Assembly: GCA_027579435.1 (NCBI GenBank)
Contig: JANBPK010000953.1
Span: forward strand, 1 to 64,000
Reading direction: 5' to 3'
Origin: Candolleomyces eurysporus
Lineage: Eukaryota; Basidiomycota; Agaricomycetes; Agaricales; Psathyrellaceae
Length of the DNA stretch: 64,000 nt
Below the pieces are notes generated by a model. That model searched no databases. It saw only the letters and a list, made by a program, of their open reading frames with translations, and was not told where the DNA came from. Positions 43,957-56,129 of this stretch are shown here, one piece after another. The number at the start of each line of letters is the position of its first letter. The first letter of the stretch is position 1. Position numbers and translations under genes: made by a program.

Positions 43957-46868
43957 GGTGGTGGTGTGAGAGGACAATAACGTTAATGAACGCGGCAGTG
44001 GCACAGGCCAGGATACCATCAAACAGATTATCTAATCTCTGATCACTCATACTCTCCTCCGTCCTTTGGGTCGGGATTGCCAGAAACTGTGAAGCCTCGG
44101 TGGAGATGATTAAGGACACGAGGGATAGTCCAATCGGATCAGACTAGTGCATTACGCCACGTTTCTACTAAACATTGCCAGAACTCTGTACTAAGCTTTT
44201 AGTTTCGGCTATGATAACCTGCAGGTTCACCACGACCGCGGCGGTCCCGGGAAGGCAATGGTCGCGTTGATACATATAGTTACGAGAGTTTACTATCGAC
44301 AGCAACCCAGCGGGAAGCATTCCCGGCCGACCATCGGCCTTCCGCTTATAAGAGAAACATTGATGAAGAGGGATGATGCACTACTTCGTTGCATGGCGCG
44401 TTGCACTCCGGACAAGATAGCGCTTCATTAACGCTATTTTGGCTATGAACAGAGCCTGCTGCGTCGATGCTTAAATCAAGCAAAGAGCGTGCGGCGACGG
44501 CGTTGAAGCATAGCCAATAGCGAATGAAGAGGAATCAAGTATCTCAGAGACAAGCTTCGAATGCGTTGAAGATATCGTATAAAAGTAAGTGGGTTAGGAG
44601 GAGCTGAGGAGAGAAGGAGACAATGGCTCTGCTGTAACTTGGACTCTAAACGACCGAGTATTTATACATTTTCCCCCCCTTCCGTTTTTTCTTTGTCTGT
44701 CGTCATCGCATCGATTTTAAGTGTCAGATCATCCTCAATCTCCATATCGTCTCGGCCTCGGTCCTCATTCTCCTCTGCCTTTCTGCCTCCGATCACTTGG
44801 CCTTCGAGAAAATCAGAGGTCACGCTTCCCTGCCATCCCGATCCCGATGTGCCTGTGGACTGACGGTATAATCAGACGCCCTCCATCTGCTCCTCCTCCC
44901 TCGCGTATTGATAAATTACATTCACTGAGCCTAGTTGAAGGCGGCCGGAACTTGCCACCCCTCTGTTGAGAGACTGAAAGATTCAATTCCCTTCCCTAGG
45001 CCCAAGGTAAGGCTTAGGACATATTTTCTCTCTCGAGGTCTGACAATGTTCACGACTGGAGTTGCCGGCGAAACTAACACAGTTCATTGGCTCTCCGTAC
45101 GTGTCACTTCAATCACCGTGCCCACATAATATAGGGCAGGTACGTAAAGAGAGTCTTCAACGGCCAGATACTAGGTACATCTAAAGAATCGCCGCCCCCA
45201 GCCGCCCCAGGTTCTCTTTTCCTATGTCTATGGGCCGAACCGGCTCAATCGTAAGTAACCGCAGCTGACTTTTTGGGTGGAAGGAGCCAGTATAAACGTC
45301 CCGAAGCTTGAAGCGTGCGTGCCACTTCTGACCATCGTGGCCGTCCCATCTGCCATAAGCTTAATCCTTAAGGTCTCTCCGCGAAACATACCTCCATAAG
45401 TACAATCGAGGACTGATCTCTGGTTACCCTTTGTCCTGATTGATGAAGTAGCGGAGGGAGGCAGAACCGGCTAGCTGTACTGCCTCGTGGTAGGCGACAG
45501 TGCAGCTCAGCTACATATATATTTGAACAAGGTACCGTGTCGGAATTCCTGGATTCCGGACGCCCAATTTCGTCCGAAATAATGGGACCTCCGGGCAGGT
45601 GGCTCAATTCGATTCGGAACTACGTCTGGAGGTAGATAATATGCGTTCAGATTTATCAGGTGATATATCGGCGGAAATGCTTTCCCCTTTCCTTCACTCT
45701 CGCTAAAAAAAAAAACAACACAAGTGCACCTCATTCAATAGAGGAGNCATTCAACCCCACGAAATGTAGAAATTTTTGGAAATCTCGAATCACTCTTCGC
45801 CCCAGTCATAGAATGTCTAAGTCCAAGCTTTGCCATCTGACACGGGGTCTATATACACACCACACTTATGGACAGACTTCGATGCGTCGGAAGGTGCCCA
45901 GACCCAGACCCTTACTGAAAACAGTAGCCCTGCTGAAGCTTCGCGGGAGCGTGGCTCCGAGCCCCAAGGCCCCGTGTTAACGGTAACGAAACTCTATTGA
46001 AACGCAGCACACTTCCCTTACGTTCGTCTTCGTCCATATCCCGCCACTCAGATGCATGGTTGTGAGGCTCACCTGTCCCTGGTGCTCATGTAATGTAAGT
46101 AATACTTCCTAGTAACCTTCATGGTGTGAAGCGGTGACTATCTGCCGTAGGAAAATCTTGTGTCTACGGTAAAATTAGACCGTGCTAAGTACTACTGCAG
46201 GCGGGAGATGACGGGCTTTCCAAGATGATTATCGCTGTAGGAGACCCCGGGAGAAGGCTAGTTATACTCACATAAGGAATAGGACTTGTCACAAGGGTGA
46301 TTTAGATCTAGGGCGCCTCCCGTTAGCCCTAAGCGAAANACCGAAGGTACAACTCGTTTTCACTGGAGAATTCACGGTGTATCTGTCGATTCATTTGACT
46401 TAATGAGAGTGCCGTTGGACGTACACCCGGGTTTGNAGGCATCATGTGGTCTCTTGGGTTNTGTGCACNGCCAGTGGCTCGGCGTCAAATTTATCGATTA
46501 GAGACANGAAGATGGANNGTGGCTGGAGGCGGACAGTCTAAAGGTCAGGGACCTTCACAGTCCGTATGATTTGTTCGTCGGTCGCATTCACNCCTTGGTT
46601 TGATTGAGANGGATTTTCTCATGACCTCTCGCGTGTAGAAAATAAGTAATATATATCTAGATCTGACAGTTTGATCCATATACCGTATTGTTGGCTTCAA
46701 AACGTCCGTGCNNNNNNNNNNAGTGGCTATCAGTAGTAGCACACGTAAAAATCTAACCAGATATATCGACTTTATACTTTCCTTCCCGCAAGTCCCAAGC
46801 GGTAAATCACAGTATCTATTACACNACACCACAGCCTTGAACCTCCGTCGGAAAAATTTCACAGACGA
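43957..46868. other. Spacer without a recognised gene
   Basis: Almost 3 kb without an acceptable gene. The first part should carry the promoter of the E2 gene. Plus-strand frames at 44639-44863, 44721-44969 and 45660-45980 are short and Ser/Pro-rich without any domain. The last part is the 3' UTR of the GNAT gene. It contains the 10-N assembly gap and several Ns. Confidence 0.4.
46712..46721. other. Assembly gap of ten Ns
   Basis: Ten consecutive Ns, a conventional marker for a gap of unknown or estimated size. The sequence on both sides is AT-rich and non-coding as far as can be seen. Confidence 0.95.
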
Positions 46869-47571
46869 CTACAATTCGCGTTTCATCCGGACGTATTCGA
46901 CCCCNCTCTTGAAAAATGTCCCTCCAAATTCCACCATTCCACGTTTCCGGTACCAGTCGGTTGTAGCGACTCTCGCATCGCACCAAATGACCTTGGCGCC
47001 CAATTGTTGCTTCGCAATCGTTTGAACGGCGTATTCTAAGAGTCTAGTCCCTATCCCTCGGCCTTGGACCGAAGAGTCGCAGGCAAATTTACGGAAGCGG
47101 ACTGCTGCTACTACGGTGCTCTCATGACCCCGTTTTCCTTCTTCTTCGCCTCCACCTGCAGCTGGATTTCCTTCCAGAAGGGCGTCACCGGAGGAAGCTT
47201 TGTTCGATCGTGCCTCGNCACTGGTGTTATCGATCATCGACCTTTCCGATTCTTCAGGCCAAGATTCCGAAAACAATGAGATGACCGCAGCGAGTGCCGA
47301 CTGCGAGTCGTCCGGTTCGTCTGCGATATGGGCATGATCNGTTACTGAGCCATTGAGTCGTACTGCTGGCATAGGACCAGTAGCAAGAGCACATACCACC
47401 AGTCCCCCGCGTCATAAAGGCACCAATATGAATCCCTTTATCGTCCTCTGGAAGGAGGACCTGGGAGATTGGCGCATTAGGCCAGAGAACCGAGTGTCGG
47501 AGTGGGATAGTTTCGCTCGCATCGATTATCTTGCAAAATATATCCGTTGGGTCGTCAGCAGTAGTAGTCAT
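46869..47571 (-). CDS. GNAT-family N-acetyltransferase
   Basis: Exons 47400..47571 and 46869..47320 on the minus strand, with a 79-nt intron, give 207 residues. The acetyl-CoA binding motif is QGRGIGTRLLEYAV, preceded by RFRKFACDSSV, which places it in the GNAT superfamily. VIWCDARVATTDWYRKRGMV is the usual end of the fold, followed by FGGTFFKxGVEYVRMKREL. The N-terminal strand region has IPLRHSVLWPNAP and HIGAF. An insert of about 35 residues rich in Gly and Glu (SGDALLEGNPAAGGGEEEG) sits before the core. The acceptor may be an amine or a protein and cannot be told. The intron site is my choice among two nearby donors. It joins the phases exactly. Confidence 0.88.
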
Positions 47572-47875
47572 AGAGACTTCTAACAGAAGTTTCAGTGGAA
47601 GCAGTATGTAGGAGGATTCTACCTCTAATCGTGTCCAATTAGAAGATAGGCCCCCATTTCAGGAACGGGATTGCACCTACANNCCGGTGGTGAGAATAAG
47701 GCCTGTTTGAAGCGATGATGACTGATTGTGAACTTGTTAGTGTCACCGTTGGCTTTAGATTGTCGGTTCCTCTGATCCTGGCCGAAACGCTGTAATCAGA
47801 TTGATGATAGATGTACCAGATAGGCATCGTCGAATAACGAGACAGATAGAAATTGCCTATGAGGTCCAGCGACAC

Positions 47876-47880
47876 AAAAA
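47876..47880 (-). terminator. RNA polymerase III terminator of tRNA-Thr
   Basis: Five As on the plus strand, i.e. TTTTT on the tRNA strand, six bases after the end of the tRNA. This is the normal polymerase III stop signal. Confidence 0.8.
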
Positions 47881-47886
47881 GATGTA

Positions 47887-47959
47887 TTCCTTCTAGCCGA
47901 CTCGAACGACTGACCTCGTCATTACTAGTGACGCGCTCTACCAACTGAGCTAAGAAGGA
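47887..47959 (-). tRNA. tRNA-Thr (anticodon AGT)
   Basis: Read on the minus strand, the 73 bases fold into a complete cloverleaf. The acceptor stem TCCTTCT/AGAAGGA has seven perfect pairs plus discriminator A. The D arm is GCTC-AGTTGGTA-GAGC. The anticodon stem CGTCA/TGACG has loop CTAGTAA, so the anticodon is AGT (Thr, ACU). The variable loop is AGGTC. The T arm AGTCG/CGGCT (one G-T pair) has loop TTCGAGT. There is no intron. A and B boxes are both present and a TTTTT follows. Confidence 0.97.
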
Positions 47960-49962
47960 CAACATCACTTTCCTGTCATATCACCTTCCTCATCGGGCAG
48001 AGGAACGACCGCCACCAACCAAATCATTCCTTGACCTTGGGACGCCTCGCCCCCGCAGGTAATCGAAGTAGGAAATGTGAAAGAGGGAGAAGGATTTCCC
48101 AGAGGCCCAGAAATATAACGAAATTATTGCCTGCCTTCAATGTGGGCGGCCTCAAAGTCCTCCATTATCGGGGGATCATAGTGATGGTTGGGAGAGCGGC
48201 GAGCGCCTAACCTTAACTTTACCAGCACGAGATAGGCACGAAGCGACGATCATGAGGTTCAATCATGCTCATTCAATTGAATGACAGAAGGTGGCACTGG
48301 GAAAAATGGAGCGGCGCAATTGAGCTTACCAACACGTAGAGCAGGTAACCAATCTCAGGCTTCCCGAGCCCGAATAGCCCCCTGGAGGACAGCCCCAAGA
48401 TTGGATCGAGGGCCCACAAAGGTACGCATGGGCCGCCCAAGTCTACTCTCCATGTGGTATTTGAGCTCGAAGGAAANCAAGTCCCGGAAAGATGGCACCA
48501 TCTAGGGACACCGCCCTGGATTCGGGATGCGCGACATTTGACATATTGCGTCCGANACATCTTGCTTAGCCTGACAATAAGCTGCTTAGTTTTTGGTCCA
48601 CCAGGTCTACCAGGCCACGTTTTGNAANTCNAGGATCACTGTCGCGCCGTCTACCGGGACTATAGGGAACAAAACTAAGTGAACCCGATCTGTTCGTGAT
48701 TAAATCGGCTACCTCCGAGTCGGTGCTGCAAGCTCTTGNAGTCGGGATTATAGCCATATGTTAGCTGAANGGCGTTTCGAGGAACCATTTGGCNCTGTTT
48801 TGCCATCTTGAGANTAGGAAAGGGTCCAGAGCAGTGTGATATACCGGTTATCTTGGCAATAAACGAGGTATACGTGCAAGCTTTTAGAAACCGGCGACAA
48901 TGCAAATATCACGCCTGTACGNTGGCCTTAGTCAATCACAGTATCGGGGGNGTTATGATCTAGGCAAAAGGGGACGATTATTGAGCGCCATACAAGGCGC
49001 CGGAAACCTCACGTAAAAAGAACAGNACNANCTGGTCTTCTGCACTTAAATATATCGACGGTAAGNCAACCAAGAAAGACTAGGACTCCTGTCAATGNTA
49101 TTCNCTNNTAGGAATACGACCCGATATACTCGGAGTATATTTAACGATGCCGGCACGAACAGCGGAAGGGTGTGAGNATGAGCCTGCCTCAGTGCTTAAT
49201 TTAAGGAACACGTCACTGTGGGGTCATTCNAGCACGATGACAACTGCGAGGTCGGGAAACATGTCTATCACAACCCCTGATTTGAGCACAGGGTCTAAAC
49301 GGGTCCGGATAACNGACTACTTTCANCGCAAGAAGGGCNGTGATGGAGTGNGGTGAAACTGCGCATAGCTCAGAGCTTTGTTGAAAATTAGGTAGGACCC
49401 TTTGGTGATATCAGACAAGCAGATGCAAGATATTTTCTATGTGCCCGAGNCCTCCGGAATNCTCACCAGCAGAGTCGTCCCGNAGTGGTCNTANACTNCA
49501 AAGATAGCCATACAAATACCGCNAGGTTTGNGANCCTNGNAGTATCNGCNANTCAGCCAGAGCGCAAGTAATACACTNCCNNNAANTCNCGCTGAGTNTC
49601 AGCNCAGGGCCGTATGCTGGTGAAAAATGGTGATGGAAAAAGAAGNGCNATTGTCGATGATGTGNTNGAGAGTTCGGAAGTGGNNTCTNNCGAGTCCAAG
49701 GCTTGAGGTTGATTGGGATCACTAATAACGGTGCCANCTTGAGCATTTTACACTGCGATTTGACTGTTTTGAACNACAAGCCGGCACCCATAGTAGTGAC
49801 ACATTCAGNCCCAAGCCCNGCTCGAGACTACCCATCATCGATAAAGATGAATNGCATTGCTATCACCTGTCCTTCATTTCTTTTATTTCCTACCTACTNA
49901 TCCCCTCGTTGCACCGAAGAGAGACAGNCTCGAGGCTAATCCTAAACCCACGGCTCGGCAAT
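47960..49962. other. N-rich spacer without a recognised gene
   Basis: Many Ns, above all at 49020-49950, make reading unreliable. Frames at 48273-48560, 49147-49356 and 49411-49791 have no recognisable domain and are full of undefined residues. The last 100 bases should be the 3' UTR of the lysozyme gene. Confidence 0.4.
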
Positions 49963-50851
49963 TTAGCAGGGAGGAGGGTGGGCAACNACGCTGGAAGCAG
50001 TCCTGAACAGNGTAACCTCCGCAGCCCTCCTATTCACCAATCCAGGCAACACAACCCCACCCGCCTTATTCCACTTGGGCAACTCCTCTGCCGCAACAGT
50101 GTTNGGAGCCTGTCCAGCATTCAGCCTTGAAATCAAGGTCGACGACGCAGTATTCGCGCAGCCGACGTTGAAAGCCCATGAAACGAGGGCACCGTACTGG
50201 TTGTCATTCAATCGAATGCTGTCGGCTACTTGGGATGCAATGCAGTTTTGGAAAGTGCGGAGGTCGCTCGTNAGGAGACTGGTAGCGGTGGTNGTGGTGA
50301 GAGGGAAGGGGAATGGAACTTCNGCGCATCCACTGGTTTGACAGAGATGTCCATAGCCAACGGTTGGGAGACCGATTGGGTCAGGAGCTGGAGAAGGGAC
50401 AAAGCCTTCNAATTGTTTGATCAAAGAGACGGTGGCGGCATTGACGTTTGGCGCGGTGCAGCCGGAGGCAGGGAGGCAGCACTTGAAGTCGGCAGGACCA
50501 GGGCAAAGGCCTGTTGAACCACATGTACAGAGAGATTTCGAATTAATTGTTGTCAGATATTTATCATTCGAAAGAATTGTAGAGATCCGTACCACTGGCA
50601 GTGTTTCCTGTAGTGCAAGTGTTGGTGAAGCGGCAGGTACCACCAGAGCCACATGACTTGGTGCAGCACTGGACGTCAGCGGGGTCGTTGGGGCAGAACC
50701 CAGGTCTCGAAGTACCGCCGCCATTGGAGCATGTCGCGGTTGCTAGGCAGGCGCCAGGGAGGCCATTAGCGGTGCACGGCCCATTCAAAGCGGCGTACAC
50801 AGCAAGAGGTAGAGAGATGGTTGCCAGAGTACTGAGGAAGCAGGAGCGCAT
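49963..50851 (-). CDS. Secreted GH24 (T4-type) lysozyme
   Basis: Exons 50593..50851 and 49963..50510 on the minus strand, with an 82-nt intron, give 268 residues. Residues 1-19 form a signal peptide (SCFLSTLATISLPLAVYA). A Cys-rich N-terminal region has two CC motifs (DVQCCTKSC and DFKCCLPASGC). The GH24 core follows: Glu in LIKQxEGFV, Asp in APDPIG and Thr in LPTVGYGH stand in the order and spacing of the T4 lysozyme catalytic Glu-Asp-Thr. The C-terminal part keeps NDNQYGALVSWAFNVGC and WNKAGGVVLPGLVNRRAAE. The enzyme should cleave the MurNAc-GlcNAc bond of bacterial peptidoglycan outside the cell, for defence or for feeding on bacteria. GH24 is mainly a phage and bacterial family, so fungal members are usually taken as old horizontal transfers. 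The intron shows it is adapted to the host. Confidence 0.93.
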
Positions 50852-51831
50852 TGTGAGGCAATGTAGGAGTAAATTGGGTTGCTTTCGATGGGGATTGAAG
50901 TAGCTGGTTCACCGCCCGAACTTTATACCTGCAGATAGCTATCGGCAGGTGACAGGATTATCATCGAAACCGTCAAACGTTTGGGGAGAACCTGTCTGGT
51001 ACCTGTCTCCAAGAAGCGTCGTTATTGACAAGGTGCACACGAAGACCGGGGCGATTGCGAGGGGATGCCGCGTGGTGGTCCTATTGAAAGAAGACACAAG
51101 CCGTCTGCGGGTGACAGGCGCTCCATTTTGAAAATCAAAATCCAACGCCGCAACATGTTGCACGCAGTGCCCTCCACAGGCGAGGCTTAGGTGAGTAAAA
51201 ATACCATCAGGCGGATTGTTCTCGATCGATAAGAAGCGCCGATCCCATCCAGTTCATTCAAGGGGCTCCACCACAGAATAGGTAAGCTGATGGGGATCCT
51301 CGATTATGNAATACAGAAGTTGGAAATGTTTCTGGTATCAGAGATCATAGAAGACGCATTCGACCTCGTACTGATGCTAGACGTTGACAGATCTAGCGGA
51401 AGAATCTTCACTGTTCACCGATGGCTAACAGGAGTGAAAAGGCTAAATTTTGCGTCTAGGCACCAAGTGAGTTGCATTCCCGGGAAAGAGATACACATCG
51501 CTGAGAAAGAAGCACATCGACAAGCTGTCAATACATGAAATGTCGGCGATGAGGTGTCGGGTTGGAAGGTTCGAGGTTCGCGAGAGCATATGATAGCTTG
51601 TTCGGAGATTGGGATGGGGTTGGCCATCAACACAACGTGAGTAAAGAGCGTCGAACGTTCCGAAGTCGAGTCCGTGTTCGATACTCTGATCCAATGGGTT
51701 GCACGAGGACTGAATGCTGGATGCCATTGTCCGGATTGTGAAGNAGTTCAGTATGACAGGTAGTATCNGAGAGTAGGCTATTCGTAGCATTTGTCGATTC
51801 AAAGCCTTTCCGAGCTGCAGGCAACTCTACA
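50852..51831. other. Spacer without a recognised gene
   Basis: It should hold the lysozyme promoter and the 3' UTR of the BTB gene. Frames at 51290-51538 (plus) and 51415-51802 (minus) overlap each other in different frames and have no domain. Confidence 0.4.
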
Positions 51832-52967
51832 TCACAAGTCGAAATCTTTAAGCGAATCCCAAGGCTTCATCCCAAAGATCATGGGCAACTTTCCCCAGAG
51901 AATATCGCGTCCTTCCTCGAAAGATTTTTCCGCAGCCCTAGAGCACGATTTGCACAATCCTGGAACAAAGTTTTCATCCCACATGGCAAGTCCCCAGCTA
52001 ATCCGCTGCTTCGGAGTAAAGATCTTGCCGATTGCTGTCACCAGAGCCGTAAGACAGGCCGACCGACGACCAGTGCATGCTCCGCCCAGAAGAGGCTCTA
52101 CGCTTTCATCGAACATCCATGAAAAGCACGTCCGACGCATCTCCAAGAAAAGCAAGTCTTGCGAGCACAGCAAATGCTGTCGAATTGAAGGATGAACCTT
52201 TGAGATCGTTCCATCCTCGCTNCTCGTACCGTTAAAAAGGTATGCCTAAAAGAAGATGAATTTCCCATGATCCAATGCTCGGAGAGAATGCTCACGGGAT
52301 AGNATTTATGCGCTATGGCATTGAAATATATCAAAGGAAGGGTCCTGTCGAGTCGCATATCGTGGGCAAGATTTATGACATCGGACCACGAGTGAGCTTC
52401 GTCCATGTAGATTCTATCCGTGTTGATGTCGCCTGTTTCGTTCACGATGACTGTTTCCCAGTCAGGACCGAAGGCATCCTGGAGCCGAGAGAGGGCCTCC
52501 TCCCTGTAGGTTGCAANGTTATACTTGTGGCCAAGGCGAAGCATTGCGGAGAGTTGGGTGAATGAGAACGTGTCATTCGGCCTCGCCCTTCTGATGCAGA
52601 CGCCAGCAGTTAGGCCGATTCAATGCGCATATATGCGTTAAAAAAGGTAGATTTCGGCTTACTTGTATCCGTAATAGATTAGCGAGAGCATTTCCTCCCA
52701 CTCTTTCCCGGAGTCACCGGGCATCTCCACCACGGGACAGCAGTCCTCAACGGAATCGGGTTCCGAGCCAGATTCTGGCCGGACTATGAGAAACATATCA
52801 GCCAAAACTGACGAATGCAGCGCCAGCACACTCTTGTGAACGCGGAACATGAGGTTCTCCGCTTGTAAGACGACATTTCCGTCCTCGAACCAAATTGACG
52901 AAGACCGAGTTGGACATTCAGCATGTAAAGCCGCATTCGGACGTTTTCGTTTACTAGGAGGGTCCAT
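51832..52967 (-). CDS. BTB/POZ domain protein
   Basis: Exons 52663..52967, 52296..52581 and 51832..52245 on the minus strand, with introns of 81 and 50 nt, give 334 residues. The BTB fold is seen at about residues 25-110: SSSIWFEDGNVVLQAENLMF, then RVHKSVLALHSSVLADMF, then EWEEMLSLIYYG. After it come FTQLSAMLRLGHKYNxATYR and a less conserved C-terminal domain with MRRTCFSWMFDE and GKIFTPKQRISWG. In Agaricomycetes this group is large and mostly uncharacterised. BTB domains bind Cul3 or form dimers. The acceptor of intron 1 is my choice among two AGs; the phase is exact. Confidence 0.85.
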
Positions 52968-53209
52968 TTGACTGGTCGATGAGATATGTAGACGACGCGG
53001 TGGGTGCTAAGCGCTGAGTGTACCCTGTTTCGAGGACGATGAGGGAGATGTTGGGAAGAACTTCAAGGGTCCATTCGCGCATGGTCACGGTCACNTGAAG
53101 TCACTCCATCACGGTCACACAAACNGTATGATTTGAGGAAGAGGCCGATGCCAAACAATCGGTAATGTCGAGCGACCAGTTTCGTTGGTCGTCAACACCA
53201 TGAACGACG
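52968..53209. promoter_or_regulatory. Short divergent promoter of BTB and AP-2 sigma genes
   Basis: Only 242 bases separate the two start codons of head-to-head genes, so the promoters must share this space. It contains a CATGGTCACGGTCAC direct repeat of the GGTCAC word at about 53083-53116. No clear TATA box is seen. Confidence 0.5.
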
Positions 53210-53896
53210 ATGATCAGATTCATTCTAGTCCAGGTATGTTCCAATGAAATGCATGAAAAGCTGTCACTGACACGTCACAGAACAGACAGGGTAAAACGAG
53301 GCTATCCAAGTGGTATGTTCCNTATGACGACGACGAGAAGGTGAGGGGCATTTCCTGGCTATTGGGCCGTCTGACCTAGGGACATATCAGGTTCGGTTGC
53401 GCGGCGAGGTGCATAGGCTAGTAGCACCTCGAGACCAGAAATATCAGTCCAACTTTGTCGAAGTATGACGTCCACGAAACTGGAATTTCAAACGGGTCTA
53501 ACGAAGCTGTAGTTTCGGAATTACAAGATCGTCTATAGGCGATATGCTGGGCTGTTCTTTTGTGTCTGCGTCGACGCGAANGATAACGAACTGGCCTATC
53601 TCGAAGCTATTCATCTATTNGTGGAGGTGCTCGGTGCGTGGTTATATGTTGTTTCATCNNCAACACGCTCAACAGCNAGGTTTTATAAGACTCCTTCTTN
53701 GATAACGTCTGCGAACTCGACCTTGTCTTTAACTTCTACAAGGTANNGCGTCCCCTTTCCCCTCGCTCCTCTCGCTCATGTTGANGTTGNTTAGGTTTAC
53801 GCGATCTTGGATGAGATATTCCTGGCAGGAGAGATCGAAGAAACCAGCAAAGACGTTGTATTATCTCGATTGGACGAATTGGAGAAGCTTGAATGA
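53210..53896 (+). CDS. APS2: AP-2 clathrin adaptor complex, sigma subunit
   Basis: Six exons: 53210..53233, 53281..53340, 53391..53462, 53513..53633, 53690..53742 and 53795..53896, giving 143 residues (the human protein has 142). It is the small chain of the plasma-membrane AP-2 complex and helps bind the dileucine cargo motif in endocytosis. Recognisable blocks are MIRFILVQNRQGKTRLSKWY, FRNYKIVYRRYAGLFFCVCV, NELAYLEAIH, NVCELDLVFNFYKVYAILDE and FLAGEIEETS. These match the sigma-2 chain better than sigma-1, mainly through the MIRFIL start. The first exon is only 24 nt. The five introns are 47-56 nt. A few Ns affect wobble positions or single codons. It shares a 242-base promoter region with the BTB gene. 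Confidence 0.95.
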
Positions 53897-54112
53897 ATAT
53901 ACATGGGATATCTCTCCGATTGGTATATCATGAGTGAGACAACAACCGGCTCCACATCCCTCGCAAGACGGTTTCTTGCCTAGCAGAGGAGTACGTATAA
54001 TCGCATCATCCAGGGGGTCAAATTCTCTATCTCATCATAAACAGCTTCGGGGGTTGGCGACTTTCTCATCATGACCATCAGTATTGTCAAGTCAGATGCT
54101 TGAGTGGCNGGT

Positions 54113-55340
54113 TCACGTTTGAAGTCCAAATTTTTTCAGCCTCTTGTTCAACGGCTCGTTCATCTCCACTTTGGGTCTCTTCCCAACAAGCATTTCAGAC
54201 CTGGATCGCAAAGCAATACTCCTTGTTGTCAGAACCCGAGAAACTCGGGCAGTACCTCTGGTGACAGATTCGATACCAATCTGATCGGTCGTACCAGCGG
54301 TTGTACTTACCACAACCGCGAACATCCTGCGCTAACGAGATATAGAACATGGAGGANACTATTTTCTGTCTCACCTGACTNAGGCTCGCTAGCTGGGAAC
54401 CACTTGCTCGCTCAGGTAAGGCTACACGTCCCTGTNNGTCCCATATATTGCTTACATCTTTCATGATGATCACATCAGGCTGTCCGGGGGACGAAAATAG
54501 AGGAATTTGAACAAGTTTTGCTGACGAGAGAAGCACCACGCCCAAATGCCAGACGTTCTCGCGACGCCTCTCAGAGTGATCAGGGCGAGCCATAGGATAA
54601 ATTGGTTTCAACGACAAAATTTANCTCATGGNGTCGATCAGGAATGAGATGCACTGCAGGCAAGTGACACTTGCCCACTGAACTCCAGCCACCCAAGCTG
54701 AATGACGAGTATTTGTGACCCAAATGACGTTCGGGCTCCGCGCTAGCGTTTAGTTCTCACCGANCACTCACCTGGCTTGCCGAGACCTATNNGCATCATG
54801 CTTCCCATCCGTTTCANGTCGAACATTTTCGACACGTAAGTAGAACGTCGCGCATCGATTTGCCACTCCTTCAAGTGCNTCAAGCATGTATGAACCTTTC
54901 CAAAACTTTCATATTCATATGGACGGAGTTCTTCATCCTTGGGAAATCCATCCTATGGAGAAACGCCGGGGAAATAAACCAGTGGTAACAATCCCATAAG
55001 CTTTCAATTACGAGACTAACACCATTCCCGCCGCCCGGGGTTGTTTCAGGGAGCGAAGTTGCGAAGCACCAAAAGGTACCTTGCTGCCAACATATCTCAA
55101 CGGGCCCAACACAAAGTTGCGACCTCGGTTCGGGAAACGNNNTGCAATGGCAGGTCGCACCATGGAAAACAATGTGTGAACCCTCCGTTTGCACAGTCTG
55201 GATACGCGCTTCACAGCTCTAGGGCTGGCCAGAGACCAAGGTTTCGCCAACTCTAACCGTTGATCGATTCCCTCCGCCTCGGCTATGTGGTCACTGGTGA
55301 GCAAATACTCATCAAATTCCCGGAAAGACTGGAGTCTCAA
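54113..55340 (-). CDS. Possible unidentified multi-exon gene
   Basis: Several minus-strand pieces look coding but are not recognised. The best is 54772..54952, open between a TAG acceptor and a GTGAGTG donor, with EELRPYEYESFGKVHTC and QIDARRSTYVSKMF. Downstream are a frame from 54617 (ENVWHLGVVLLSSAK, then PLFSSPGQPDVIIMKDVSNI) and one ending at 54113 with a basic tail (NEPLNKRLKKF). Upstream, 55008-55340 is open with QSFREFDEYLLTSD. Ns and uncertain introns prevent a full model. A membrane segment may lie in VWHLGVVLLSSAKLVQIPLF. It may equally be a decayed gene. Confidence 0.35.
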
Positions 55341-56129
55341 CCAAAAGCTCCATTTGTGTGTGCCCGCAGAGGCAACGTTCGTAGTTGTCGCACCTACTTG
55401 CGCATCCGTTCCGTCGCTGGTTACTGAGGGGTTGCTAAAGTACCCTCCGTCTCCTTGTTGCCGCGAAACCCTCTTCCGTTAGTAACACCATTCCGTTATN
55501 TGTGACCTGGAGTTTGTGGANACTTTCCACAATCCCACAGAGGAAGATCATGCCACGCGACAGGCGCATGGCTTCCACGTGGAATAACTTCCGTCGAGAT
55601 GTTCAGTGTTACGAAGGTGCTCGAGGAACGGTTGGCGCCCCTCCATGGCCGAGGACCCTGGTTCTGTCGAAGGATTGTAAGTCGCGTTTAGTGGTGCCAG
55701 CGGCAGGAGCTGGGAAGAAAAGTCAAACTATTGATCGCTGCGGAGATCTCCCCAGATTCCGAAAAGCCACCGTGCCTTTGGATTTCCACGATAGGACATA
55801 CATATATATGCCTTCGGGAGCGACGCACCATTTTGTTTTGGAGCTCCTTCGCGCTGGTACGTACCGCGTTCTATAACCATTCCAACCGACATCAGCTCAC
55901 ACACACTAATCTTCGAATGTGATAGAATCCAGCTAAGACGCCGACCCCGCCAATTTCCCTCTCAGCGGCCTCTCCTCTGGCCCCGGCTTGCTGACGTGCG
56001 TTATTTGTCGACGGCGGCGCTCTTACCACGAATACTGGTCTCTCCTGGCGGGAGCTTGTGAGTATTTACTCTCTCCCCTCATTCTCGCGTGAATGACGAA
56101 GTTGAATCGCAGGCTATGCTCCATTTTGC
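55341..56129. other. Spacer without a recognised gene
   Basis: A plus-strand frame at 55502-55876 is open for 124 codons but has no recognisable domain and no partner exon. The last part should be the promoter of the F-box-like gene at 56130. Confidence 0.4.

Noticed and set aside
44218..44240. Word CCTGCAGGTTCACC resembling the complement of an 18S rRNA 3' end
   Set aside because: Only about 14 bases agree and no other rRNA sequence surrounds it.
44639..45129. Ser/Pro-rich plus-strand frames
   Set aside because: Low complexity, overlapping frames and no recognised domain or start context.
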